From Bacteroidota bacterium (GTDB lineage: Bacteria; Bacteroidota; Bacteroidia; Flavobacteriales; Weeksellaceae), in the NCBI GenBank assembly GCA_023423715.1, contig JAFAFC010000031.1:68804-132803 (forward strand): 64,000 bases of DNA, read 5' to 3'. Positions 16,784 through 24,439 of the stretch are shown in pieces. The stretch's first letter is position 1, and each line of letters starts with the position of its first letter. The notes beneath the pieces were generated by a model, which was not told the origin of the DNA, made no database searches, and saw only the letters and a list, made by a program, of their open reading frames with translations. The translations under genes were made by a program, and so were the position numbers.

Positions 16784-18844
16784 TTAATTGATTTTCATTC
16801 GTATTCCTAAAAAACCTCGAATTCCTTGGTTGGGTGCATACATATACGATGGATCAAAAGTTAATGCGTATGGGTTTTCGGGAGTTGCAAGAACCTTTCC
16901 TTGAGCGTCGTATTCTACATTTTTATCAAATGGATCGTGTGATCGTGCGAGTAGGAATGGGGTACTTTTATTCGGAGTCCAATTGAGGAGGTTTTTTACT
17001 CCAGCATAAATTTCAAATTTCTTGAAACCAGAATACGTCATTTGAATGTTTTGTATGCTCCACCAAGGTGACATTGCTGGTCGCGGATCAAGTTCTCCTA
17101 GAAGTGGTAAACGCATCGGACTGTATAAATTTCCCGTGTAATCAATGAGTAAATTCCAGGGTTGGATGGTGTACGAAATTGCCCAAGTTGCCGTAAATTT
17201 TTCGGTGAGCATTTGTTGTTCTTTTTTTCCATTTTCCGTAATGGTGTTTTCCATGGCTGTGGCTCCCACCAAAAACTTCAGTCCATTCGAAAGTGAAAAG
17301 TCGGTATTTAAACTAATTCCTTTACTCACCGCATGTCCATCCAAATTATCATAAAGAATAGAATTACTGTCGGTTTCATAATCAGGAACAATTTTATTGG
17401 TGAAATAGGTGTAAAATGTAGAAAAGTCTAAACCAAATATAGAACCCGAATCGGTATAGAATTTTTTGATGTAATTCAGGTTGATATTGTATGATTTCTC
17501 GGGCTTAAGGTCGTTTTCAATAATAACATCTCGAGCTCCTGTTAAAGCTGCATGGTCTTCAGTGAAGAGGTTGACAACTCGAAATCCAGTTCCTGCATTG
17601 ATTCGAAAAACCGAAGTCGGATTCGGATTCCATTTGTACGCAATTCGTGGTGTTAAAATACCTCCATGAACCGAATGATGGTCGTAACGAGTTCCTAAAA
17701 GTAATGTGTGTTGGTCTTGGATGGCGATTTCATCTTGCAGAAAAATTCCAGGAAGCCAGTTTTTTTCGGCTTGCTTTTCGGTGGCTGGCGTATTATCGTT
17801 GTAATATGTGTAGCGTAACGCTGTTCCTAATAGAAAATCATGATTCGTTATTTTTTTGTCCCAAGTCAGTTGACCAAACGCAATTTTCTGATTAGCGATA
17901 TACGATGTCGTCCCATAACGGCTATCTTGATCGTGATTTACAAGTGAAAATGAAAAATGAATTGGCTCTTTTACAGGAAGTTGATACGTTCCTAAAAGTT
18001 CTGCTCGATTGGTGTAAATGCTTTCGCCATAAATTTCGTCGCCGCCGCGAAAAGTTTTATTCCATCGGATGTCGCCACCCCAACGGTCTTCATACAAATA
18101 GCGTCCTGCAAGACTAAATACTCTTGAATTTTCGCGTTGTATATTCCATTTTTGGAAGATGGAAATTCGATTTTGTAAAGTCACATCCGTGAATTGATCG
18201 TTATTAAGATCATCTCGATTTTGATTTACAAAATAATTTACACCTGTTAAAATATCCGCTTTTTTTCCCAAATTAAATTTGTAACCTAAATCAACATTCA
18301 ATTCTTCCCACGTTGTTGAAAATATGTCTGCAGAAAGTTTGGGTGCGCTTTGTGGTTTTTTCGTGATAATATTAACCAAGCCACCAACGGCTTCGCTTCC
18401 GTAGAGTGAAGAAGCTGGCCCTTTTACAATTTCGATACGTTCCACCAAAGAATTAGGAATTCCAGATAAACCATAAACACTTCCAAGCGAGCTTACTATG
18501 GGCATTCCATCTATCAAAATCATCGTATAAGGCCCTTCTAATCCATTAATGTGAATGTCACCCGTATTGCAAATGTTGCAATTGAGTTGTGGACGGACAC
18601 CGTTGATATTCTGCAAAGCATCAAAAATGGTAGGTGACGGATTTTTTTTAAAGTATGTAGGCGAATAAACTTCCACAGGAACTGGACTTTTCAGTTTGGT
18701 TACGGCTTTTAATGTGCCGCTTATTACAACTTCTTCAATACCCAAATCCTTGGACAGGCTATCTGGGTTTTGCTGAGAAAAAATGAATGTTGAAAATAGT
18801 AGAAATCCGAGAGTGAACCAATTGGATAAGAACGTTATTCGCAT
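16784..18844 (-). CDS. TonB-dependent outer-membrane receptor with CxxC in the plug
   Basis: This 686-residue receptor has a signal peptide ending near IFSQ, a TonB-box-like IEEVVISGT (about 36-44), a plug domain (about 50-160) and a C-terminal beta barrel ending in FLGIRMKIN, with a terminal pattern suited to BAM insertion. The plug motifs MILIDGMPIV and VERIEIVKGPASSLYGSEAVGGLVNIITKK are diagnostic. The plug also holds QLNCNICNTGDIHINGLEGPY with C89 and C92, a CxxC. No SusD-type partner is present, so it resembles siderophore, cobalamin or metal receptors more than glycan receptors. The thioredoxin-like gene follows with one base between. Ligand unknown. Confidence 0.92.
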   Translation of the reverse strand: MRITFLSNWFTLGFLLFSTFIFSQQNPDSLSKDLGIEEVVISGTLKAVTKLKSPVPVEVYSPTYFKKNPSPTIFDALQNINGVRPQLNCNICNTGDIHINGLEGPYTMILIDGMPIVSSLGSVYGLSGIPNSLVERIEIVKGPASSLYGSEAVGGLVNIITKKPQSAPKLSADIFSTTWEELNVDLGYKFNLGKKADILTGVNYFVNQNRDDLNNDQFTDVTLQNRISIFQKWNIQRENSRVFSLAGRYLYEDRWGGDIRWNKTFRGGDEIYGESIYTNRAELLGTYQLPVKEPIHFSFSLVNHDQDSRYGTTSYIANQKIAFGQLTWDKKITNHDFLLGTALRYTYYNDNTPATEKQAEKNWLPGIFLQDEIAIQDQHTLLLGTRYDHHSVHGGILTPRIAYKWNPNPTSVFRINAGTGFRVVNLFTEDHAALTGARDVIIENDLKPEKSYNINLNYIKKFYTDSGSIFGLDFSTFYTYFTNKIVPDYETDSNSILYDNLDGHAVSKGISLNTDFSLSNGLKFLVGATAMENTITENGKKEQQMLTEKFTATWAISYTIQPWNLLIDYTGNLYSPMRLPLLGELDPRPAMSPWWSIQNIQMTYSGFKKFEIYAGVKNLLNWTPNKSTPFLLARSHDPFDKNVEYDAQGKVLATPENPYALTFDPSYMYAPNQGIRGFLGIRMKIN

Positions 18845-18930
18845 AAAAATTTTAAATTATTAAAATGAAATAAAAAATGTTAGACAAAGCTAATAATTTT
18901 TATTTTGAAATTGAAATAATTCTTCTTTAA

Positions 18931-18963
18931 ATAAAAAATTCCCATCCAAAAAAGGATGGGAAT
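18931..18963 (-). terminator. Intrinsic terminator for the 18994 gene
   Basis: ATTCCCATCC (18938-18947) pairs with GGATGGGAAT (18954-18963). On the minus strand the stem is followed by a T tract (complement of the A run at 18933-18938). It lies 30 bases past the stop of the gene ending at 18994. Confidence 0.82.
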
Positions 18964-18993
18964 GTTGTTGAATACGTGTTTTTTACTTTTAAT

Positions 18994-19566
18994 TTATTTT
19001 GGAGTTTTAAACAAGATATAGTTGAAAGCTACTTTGAAGGTTGGCGAAACGGACGTTTTTTGATAGTCGAAATCATGTAGAATACCAACTCCGATATGTG
19101 AGTTGATTAAAAATTTACTTCCTAAATCTCGTTGTAATCCCCAATGAATATCGGTAAGTAAACTTGGGTTCAGAATCGAGAACCTTCTACCGTCTCCAAA
19201 ACTATATTTGGTTTGTAAGCCGATATAATTTGCAGAATTATTTGCGGTATTTTTTCCTTTGGAAACACGCTTGTCAAAGTTATAAAGGAATTTAAGCTCT
19301 GATTTTAAATACGGAGTTGGTGCCCCTAAATCCCAATCGTAGCTTATTTCGCTACCATCGGTTGCCATTCCCATCCCGACGCCAAAGCTGTTTTCCCAAA
19401 CGAATTGATTAGAAAGTGCCCATTCGAAATTCACTTCTGGGCCGTGAAGTCCAAGTGTTACTTTTCCTAAATTTTCTGTTTGAGTTTCGTTACTTGTTGT
19501 TTGGGCAGATGCGAGACTCATTGCTCCAAGTAATACGATTCCTAAAATTTTTTGATGCATGTTCAT
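18994..19566 (-). CDS. Exported beta-rich protein, probable outer-membrane protein
   Basis: From the ATG at 19566 this is a 190-residue protein with a signal peptide ending near ASAQ. The mature part has alternating hydrophobic strands (LGKVTLGLHGPEVNFEWAL, YIGLQTKYSFGDG, FLINSHIGVGIL) and a C-terminal strand ending VAFNYILFKTPK, which suggests a small eight- to ten-stranded beta barrel. I do not recognise a named family. The ATG overlaps the stop of the upstream DUF2071 gene (ATGA), so the two are coupled; a longer reading upstream of this ATG would overlap that gene further and lacks a start before the signal peptide that makes sense. Confidence 0.78.
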   Translation of the reverse strand: MNMHQKILGIVLLGAMSLASAQTTSNETQTENLGKVTLGLHGPEVNFEWALSNQFVWENSFGVGMGMATDGSEISYDWDLGAPTPYLKSELKFLYNFDKRVSKGKNTANNSANYIGLQTKYSFGDGRRFSILNPSLLTDIHWGLQRDLGSKFLINSHIGVGILHDFDYQKTSVSPTFKVAFNYILFKTPK

Positions 19567-20300
19567 AGTGTGCTGTTTTTTATATTTTGTGACGGCCAAG
19601 AAACAACTTGTACGCCTGGTGAATACTGTGCAGAGTGTAAGTTGGTTTGATTTAAATAGAGACCTCCAATTTGATAATTAAGCTCCAATTGAAATCCATC
19701 AACTTTGTGTAAGATCCATTCTGGATGATGAATTTCATAGCGATGAAATTCGGTTTTCTTTTTTATGTATAAGCAATAACGTTCTGTAATCCAAAGTTCT
19801 AATCCATTTTTATGCTGAATTTTTTCTCCAATTTTGAATTGAGCATCCAGTTTGAAATTCTTTTTAAAGTTCACATTAGTATACGAATCTGATTTCCGAA
19901 CGATTTTCGAAAGTTCGTAGGGAAGTCCCGAAATTGTTTTAGAAATCCACGTAGAAAAAGGTTTTTCGGCCTCAATACTTAGAAAATAAACCCCTTGTTT
20001 ATTATTATTTTTAATGTATGTTCGCACATTTATTTCCCGAAAAGTAGAAACGAAATGCCAATAAGGAAGGTTTCTCGGTCTAATTTTTTCCATTTGGAAA
20101 GCCACGATGGAAACAAAATAACTTCCTTGGAAATCGTCCAACTCCAATTCCTCGGGAACTAGTGCTCTCAAACTGTCATAATCGACTTTAAAGTGCAGAA
20201 AAAGAGCATCATTCCATTCTTGGTAAAACTGCCATTTTCCCTTAGGCATGCCCCAAGGTCGGTGTGTATGGTCTAAAAGTAAATCAGAAATTTTGGCCAT
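19563..20300 (-). CDS. DUF2071 (YqjF-like) family protein
   Basis: This 245-residue cytoplasmic protein matches the DUF2071/YqjF family by its opening (LDHTHRPWGMPKGKW, then the WNDALFLHF block), by LVPEELELDDFQGSYFVSIVAFQM, and by FREINVRTYI. Function of the family is not established; the fold is reported to resemble acetoacetate decarboxylase-like proteins, which I note from memory. The gene overlaps by four bases with the small outer-membrane protein gene downstream and follows the small membrane protein at 20321-20566 by about 20 bases. Confidence 0.85.
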   Translation of the reverse strand: MAKISDLLLDHTHRPWGMPKGKWQFYQEWNDALFLHFKVDYDSLRALVPEELELDDFQGSYFVSIVAFQMEKIRPRNLPYWHFVSTFREINVRTYIKNNNKQGVYFLSIEAEKPFSTWISKTISGLPYELSKIVRKSDSYTNVNFKKNFKLDAQFKIGEKIQHKNGLELWITERYCLYIKKKTEFHRYEIHHPEWILHKVDGFQLELNYQIGGLYLNQTNLHSAQYSPGVQVVSWPSQNIKNSTL

Positions 20301-20320
20301 AAACTGAAAATCAACTTTAG

Positions 20321-20566
20321 TTAAGGAACTCTTTTTTTAAGTTCTTCTTTGATTTTGTTGAGGTTGTTGAAGTTCAGAATCCCAATCGGAAGCATCGCAA
20401 TTGGGATGATTAAAACAGGGGAAAAGCCTTTGTTTATCGTGATGTATATTCCCAAAACAAGAAGGGTGAGTGATGCGCCAATCAAAAAGCCAAGGATGAC
20501 GCTTAGCATTTTTCTTGATTTTTCGAGCTCTTCTGTGCTCATGTCTTCAAAGGATTTTTGTTTCAT
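20321..20566 (-). CDS. Small two-helix membrane protein
   Basis: This 81-residue protein has a charged N-terminus (KQKSFEDMSTEELEKSRK) and two hydrophobic segments, MLSVILGFLIGASLTLLVLGIY and FSPVLIIPIAMLPIGILNF, followed by a basic tail. It is a plausible inner-membrane hairpin protein with both ends in the cytoplasm. Function is unknown. It sits between the DUF2071 gene and a VOC gene on the same strand. Confidence 0.7.
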   Translation of the reverse strand: MKQKSFEDMSTEELEKSRKMLSVILGFLIGASLTLLVLGIYITINKGFSPVLIIPIAMLPIGILNFNNLNKIKEELKKRVP

Positions 20567-20662
20567 AAAATGTTTGAAATTAAGGAAATTTTCAAACTCT
20601 TAAATTAAAACTTTTCGCGTAGAAAAGAGGTACGAAAGCTCTTTTTTTTTTAGGAAATGAAA

Positions 20663-21025
20663 TTATTCTATGTTTTGTCCGAATTGAAGAATGTAGCCAT
20701 TGGGATCAAAAATAGCAAATTCACGCATGTTCCAAGGAAATGTTTCTAGTTCGTAGCAAATGCTTACACGATCTCGAAGTTCTTGCCAAAGGCTTTCTAC
20801 ATCGTCTATTTCAAAATAAAAACTTCCTGTAAATGTACTTTTTTGATGTTCCAAATGAGCATTTGGCTGGCTGATCATCATTTCAACCCCGTCTTTGGCA
20901 AGTCTTGCCCAACCCCAATCGGTATTTTGATCTTCAATATGAAATTTCAAAATTTGGGTATAGAAGAAAAGCGTTTCCTCTAGCTTTTCGGTGGTGATAA
21001 TGGGCGTTAGCGATTTGAAAGTCAT
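20663..21025 (-). CDS. VOC-superfamily protein (bleomycin-resistance-like)
   Basis: This 120-residue single-domain VOC protein starts TFKSLTPIITTEKLEETLFFYTQ and ends with EFAIFDPNGYILQFGQ, where the family usually has a Glu metal ligand but here has Gln. Proteins of this pattern are often annotated as bleomycin-resistance-like and can bind rather than transform a small molecule. It starts three bases after the stop of the small membrane protein gene at 21029, indicating co-translation. It is only distantly like the VOC protein at 8585. Confidence 0.85.
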   Translation of the reverse strand: MTFKSLTPIITTEKLEETLFFYTQILKFHIEDQNTDWGWARLAKDGVEMMISQPNAHLEHQKSTFTGSFYFEIDDVESLWQELRDRVSICYELETFPWNMREFAIFDPNGYILQFGQNIE

Positions 21026-21028
21026 GGT

Positions 21029-21277
21029 TTACTTTCGTGTAATGGCATAATAAATAACATACAACCAACTGAAAAGTCCATGCAGCATTGCCCAAAGGAT
21101 GGATTTGTTGCGATCCCATGAAAGCACGATGGCGAGAACTGCGCCGAAACCAATTCCGTTTTTGGTGATAACTTTGGTGACGCTTTGCGGCGTGGTTTCT
21201 GTAACAGCTCCAGTTTGTGCCAATACCAGAGTGGATGCCAATAAAAAAAGAAAGATAAAAGTCGTTTTTGATTTCAT
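21029..21277 (-). CDS. Small exported/membrane protein
   Basis: From the ATG at 21277 this is an 82-residue protein with a cleavable signal-like N-terminus (FIFLFLLASTLVLAQ), a short Thr-rich linker and one or two hydrophobic segments (GIGFGAVLAIVLSW and ILWAMLHGLFSWLYVIYYAI). It looks like a small Bacteroidota envelope protein of unknown function. An upstream in-frame start would include the terminator hairpin at 21307-21333 in the coding region and is therefore rejected. It is coupled to the VOC gene downstream. Confidence 0.7.
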   Translation of the reverse strand: MKSKTTFIFLFLLASTLVLAQTGAVTETTPQSVTKVITKNGIGFGAVLAIVLSWDRNKSILWAMLHGLFSWLYVIYYAITRK

Positions 21278-21300
21278 GTTTTTTTTTGTTTTTATTATGA

Positions 21301-21333
21301 AAAAAATTGAGCATAAACTATGTTTATGCTCAA
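21301..21333 (-). terminator. Intrinsic terminator for the 21338 gene
   Basis: TTGAGCATAAAC (21307-21318) pairs perfectly with GTTTATGCTCAA (21322-21333) around a TAT loop. On the minus strand it is followed by T6 (the A run at 21301-21306) and comes five bases after the stop of the 21338 gene. The downstream small genes may use partial read-through or their own promoter. Confidence 0.85.
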
Positions 21334-21337
21334 TCAT

Positions 21338-21898
21338 TTATTCGGTTACAGCAAATGTAGAAACTACAGTTTGTTTCTCATCTAATGCATTCGGATTAGA
21401 AACGATAATTCCGTATTCACCAGGCTCCATTGCAGATAATTTGATGATGTAAGAACTGGTTCCGTATTTTTTTCCAGTGAAGGTAATGTAATCCAAATTA
21501 TTCGTTTTGGTTGCTCCAAAGTTATTTACAGAAGCCATTTCTGCACGGCGAAATTTTTTCTTAAGTTCAAATTTGAAAACTCGAATGATGGATAAAGGGT
21601 CGGAGTTGTTATCCACATTTCTGATAATAAATTTAACATCCTCATTCTTGCCAAATTTTACATTAGCACAGCAGCCTTCAATTTGTATTTGTTGTCTTAC
21701 TTTACCAATCCCTGATAAAATTAATCCTGTTGAGGCAACAGTTCGTGATTGGCTTAGTTGTTTTTCTAGCGGTGTCGCTGTATTGTCGGCTTTTACTAGA
21801 ATAGATTCGCCTACAAATTCAGGTTCTTCTATTTTCTGAGCCTGAACCGCCACAAATAGTGCTCCAAATGCTAGAATAGATAGTAGTTTTTTTCTCAT
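21338..21898 (-). CDS. Exported protein of unknown function
   Basis: This 186-residue protein has a signal peptide ending near VQAQ. Its mature part contains a vicinal cysteine pair (IEGCCANVKFG), a basic stretch (KFELKKKFRRAEM) and C-terminal beta strands (SSYIIKLSAMEPGEYGIIVSNP). The last segment resembles the ends of immunoglobulin-like beta-sandwich domains in which a GEY/GIIV hairpin is common. I do not recognise a family. It is bounded by its own strong terminator and precedes a four-helix membrane protein gene upstream. Confidence 0.75.
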   Translation of the reverse strand: MRKKLLSILAFGALFVAVQAQKIEEPEFVGESILVKADNTATPLEKQLSQSRTVASTGLILSGIGKVRQQIQIEGCCANVKFGKNEDVKFIIRNVDNNSDPLSIIRVFKFELKKKFRRAEMASVNNFGATKTNNLDYITFTGKKYGTSSYIIKLSAMEPGEYGIIVSNPNALDEKQTVVSTFAVTE

Positions 21899-21980
21899 AG
21901 TTCTATTTTGATTATTTTATTGAGCTAACCTAAGAAAAAAAACAATGTAGTAAGATTTTTTTAATAACTTTTTTTTAAAA

Positions 21981-22409
21981 TCAATCGGTTGTTATTTCTT
22001 GCGATTTAGAAGACTTTGTCCATTGAATTAAATTCAGAATTATTAGGATTATACAAACAATATTGGGCCACATGAAAATAAGCCAAGCATCAAGTTCTTC
22101 CATTTTTGTAAACCAATTCCATGTGATTCCGTTGCCTTCCACCGTCATAAATAAAGCAAATCCTAAGATTCCAATCAAACAGAATAGTATTTTTACAAGG
22201 TGTTTCGGATAGAATTTTGGAATCAATGCGATGACCAAACCGATGTAGCCGCAAATTCCCATCAAAAGGCTGAATAACGTTTTTGTTTGGGAAGAATCTT
22301 CTCGTAAGCTCGGAATGATTTCAGAGAGAAAAAGTCCTGCAATAATCAATAAATACGTTGCTGGAATGAGTCCAGAAAGTACAAGTATCGTGTAGAAAAA
22401 GTTTTTCAT
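21981..22409 (-). CDS. Four-helix membrane protein of unknown function
   Basis: This 142-residue protein has four predicted membrane segments: about residues 5-30 (TILVLSGLIPATYLLIIAGLF), 45-62, 70-90 and 108-130 (LIFMWPNIVCIILIILNLI). A conserved-looking EGNGITWNWFTKMEELDAW loop lies between helices 3 and 4. No family is recognised. It starts 18 bases downstream of the stop of the S24 repressor gene and is probably co-transcribed with it. Confidence 0.7.
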   Translation of the reverse strand: MKNFFYTILVLSGLIPATYLLIIAGLFLSEIIPSLREDSSQTKTLFSLLMGICGYIGLVIALIPKFYPKHLVKILFCLIGILGFALFMTVEGNGITWNWFTKMEELDAWLIFMWPNIVCIILIILNLIQWTKSSKSQEITTD

Positions 22410-22427
22410 TATAAAATTTGAATGGAA

Positions 22428-23210
22428 TTATATTGAATTTGATGCATCTCTTTTCAAATCGTTTACTTCTCTTTTTAGTTCATCCAACTTACGAATAATA
22501 GCGAAATTGTCCAACTGCAAGTCGGATTCTGTATATTCTTTGGTTGCGATGCTGCACGCAAATTCCCAAATTTCTCGCACTTCAGTTAACGGGATTTTTA
22601 GTGGTTCGTAAAAACTATTATCCGATTTTACACATATGAAATTCGCTTCATTAAACTGAAATCTTTTGTAGATAATTCCGTCGTTTACTGTGATAAAAAC
22701 ATAGGTTTTATCTGGTTTTAAGTCGGCTAAATTTTCTACATATTTACCCACAATATACGTCCCATCTTTATACGGCGGCATCGAATCTCCATCCGCAGGA
22801 AAAGCTCGAAACTTTCCATTCCTCAAAAATGGAAGCGAAATGGTTTGCAAACTTTCGATATAATCGGGGTCGCTATAACCATTCAAATAACCCATCGACG
22901 CTTTTTGCGGGATAATTTCGATTTGATTATTTCCGTGAGAGTCCACGATAATCGGTATCAAAATACGATTGTCAGGAAGGTTGAGCATTTCTTCCAAAGG
23001 ATATTTTCTAATGTCAACCGATACCAAAAGATCAATACTAATTTTAAAATACTTCGAAATTTTCAATAAAATTTCCAAAGGTGGTTCCGAAGCTCCATCT
23101 TCATATTTCGCATAACGTCCTCTAGTGATCGAGATGTTATCGGCAACCCGTTGTTGCGAAAAGCCAATCTGATTTCTCAGATAGCGCATGTTTTCAGATA
23201 AATATAACAT
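22428..23210 (-). CDS. XRE/peptidase-S24 (LexA-like) repressor of the mutagenic-polymerase cassette
   Basis: This 260-residue repressor has an N-terminal Cro/C1-type HTH (about 5-60: ENMRYLRNQIGFSQQRVAD, then a recognition helix with ITRGRYAKYEDG), a linker, and a C-terminal S24 domain. The catalytic pair is S143 (GDSMPPYKDG) and K182 (GIIYKRF). The cleavage region reads KASMGYLNGY (103-112), so the bond usually written Ala-Gly is Met106-Gly107. A C-terminal coiled-coil-like tail follows. It is divergent from dinB and a DnaE2-like gene with 79 bases between the two start codons, holding a dyad that overlaps its own -7 box. By analogy with LexA it should repress both directions and be relieved on DNA damage; that is inference. 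Alternative start: ATG 23189. Confidence 0.88.
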   Translation of the reverse strand: MLYLSENMRYLRNQIGFSQQRVADNISITRGRYAKYEDGASEPPLEILLKISKYFKISIDLLVSVDIRKYPLEEMLNLPDNRILIPIIVDSHGNNQIEIIPQKASMGYLNGYSDPDYIESLQTISLPFLRNGKFRAFPADGDSMPPYKDGTYIVGKYVENLADLKPDKTYVFITVNDGIIYKRFQFNEANFICVKSDNSFYEPLKIPLTEVREIWEFACSIATKEYTESDLQLDNFAIIRKLDELKREVNDLKRDASNSI

Positions 23211-23267
23211 TGCTATAATTTATATCAGCAAATATAAAATTATTTGCGATAATTCATACTAATTTTG
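23210..23267. promoter_or_regulatory. Divergent promoter region with dyad operator
   Basis: A perfect inverted repeat, GCAAATA-N6-TATTTGC, lies at 23228-23247. Its left arm overlaps a minus-strand TATATTTG (23236 to 23229), a -7 box for the S24 repressor gene. On the plus strand TAATTTTG (23260-23267) is a -7 box for dinB, and the dyad covers the place where its -33 would be. The right half extends as TTGCGATAATT (23244-23254), which recurs as TTGCTATAATT at 23210-23220 next to the repressor start codon, 34 bases away. This layout fits autoregulated repression of both genes. Confidence 0.6.
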
Positions 23268-23289
23268 AAGTTCAATTTTCAACTTGAAT

Positions 23290-24429
23290 ATGGAACGTAC
23301 GATTGTACATTGTGATTTAGATACCTTTTTTGTTTCGGTAGAGCGGCTTATTAATACAGATTTAGTAGGTAAACCAGTTTTGATTGGTAGAGAAGAAGGA
23401 CGTGGTGTGGTGGCTTCTTGCAGTTATGAAGCACGAAAATTTGGAATACATTCCGCTATGCCTATGCGAATGGCGAAACTACTTTGTCCAGACGCTCATG
23501 TAGTTCATGGTGATCATGATATGTACAGTAAATATTCTAATATCGTTACCGAAATTATTGAAGAGCAAATTCCCATTGTAGAAAAAGCGTCTATTGACGA
23601 GCATTATCTGGATATGACAGGGATGGATCGCTTTTTTGGAACGTGGAAACTCACCCAAGAACTTCGACAACGGATTATAAAAGAAACGGGATTGCCCATT
23701 TCTTTTGGCTTGTCTCGCAATAAAACAGTAAGCAAAATTGCAACTGGTGAAGCAAAACCTTGCGGTGAGAGGAAAGTTGATATCGGTTTAGAGAAACCTT
23801 TTCTAGCACCTTTATCTATTCGAAAAATTCCAGGAATTGGCGACAAAACCTACCCTTTATTACGAAATATGGGAATTTCGCATATTGCTACTTTACAGCA
23901 AATGGAGGTATTTGCAATGAAGCGTGTTTTGGGTGAAAATGGTGTAACGATTTGGAACAAAGCCAATGGAATAGATTCTAGCGCTGTGGTGCCTTTTCAT
24001 AAACAGAAAAGTATGAGTAAGGAAACAACGTTTGCAAAAGATACTATTGATATGGAACTTCTGAAGAAAATTCTATTTAAGATGGTAGATGAGTTAGCTT
24101 TTGATCTTCGAAAAGAGGAAAAGCTTACATCTTGTGTGACGGTTAAAATCAGATACAGCAATTTTGATACACATACCATGCAAGCCAAACTCTCGTTCAC
24201 TTCGTCAGAAAAAGTAATTTTTGAAAGAGTTCTTCAGCTTTTTACCAAGTTGTATAGCCGGCGGATGCTCATTCGATTGATAGGAGTGAAGTTGAGCAAT
24301 CTCGTAGCTGGAAATTATCAACCTGATTTGTTTAGTCAAACCTTCGAAGAACTCAATCTTGCCCAAGCGATGGATCGTATTCGGATGCATTACGGACACC
24401 AAGCCGTGATGCGAGGATGTATTTTTTAA
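23290..24429 (+). CDS. dinB: Y-family DNA polymerase IV
   Basis: This 379-residue Y-family polymerase carries both catalytic motifs: CDLDTFFVSVE (first Asp) and SIDEHYLDM (Asp-Glu). The little-finger domain covers about 240-345. GIGDKTYPLLRNMGI is the helix-hairpin-helix of the thumb. It performs translesion synthesis and is expected to be error-prone. A TTG at 23284 is possible, but the ATG at 23290 fits. It precedes a DnaE2-like gene by 10 bases and faces an S24 repressor. In many bacteria the equivalent cassette pairs DnaE2 with ImuB, which lacks catalytic residues; here the Y-family member keeps them and no imuA is present. Confidence 0.95.
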   Translation: MERTIVHCDLDTFFVSVERLINTDLVGKPVLIGREEGRGVVASCSYEARKFGIHSAMPMRMAKLLCPDAHVVHGDHDMYSKYSNIVTEIIEEQIPIVEKASIDEHYLDMTGMDRFFGTWKLTQELRQRIIKETGLPISFGLSRNKTVSKIATGEAKPCGERKVDIGLEKPFLAPLSIRKIPGIGDKTYPLLRNMGISHIATLQQMEVFAMKRVLGENGVTIWNKANGIDSSAVVPFHKQKSMSKETTFAKDTIDMELLKKILFKMVDELAFDLRKEEKLTSCVTVKIRYSNFDTHTMQAKLSFTSSEKVIFERVLQLFTKLYSRRMLIRLIGVKLSNLVAGNYQPDLFSQTFEELNLAQAMDRIRMHYGHQAVMRGCIF

Positions 24430-24439
24430 AGATTTTCTC

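Noticed and set aside
20615..20655. A plus-strand terminator (AAAGAG ... CTCTTTT)
   Set aside because: No plus-strand gene lies upstream and the stem is only about six pairs with a long loop.
20934..21314. A 126-codon minus-strand frame overlapping the VOC gene and the small membrane protein
   Set aside because: It runs through the terminator at 21307-21333 and has a low-complexity, basic, His-rich composition; the two other-frame genes have clear family or signal-peptide features.
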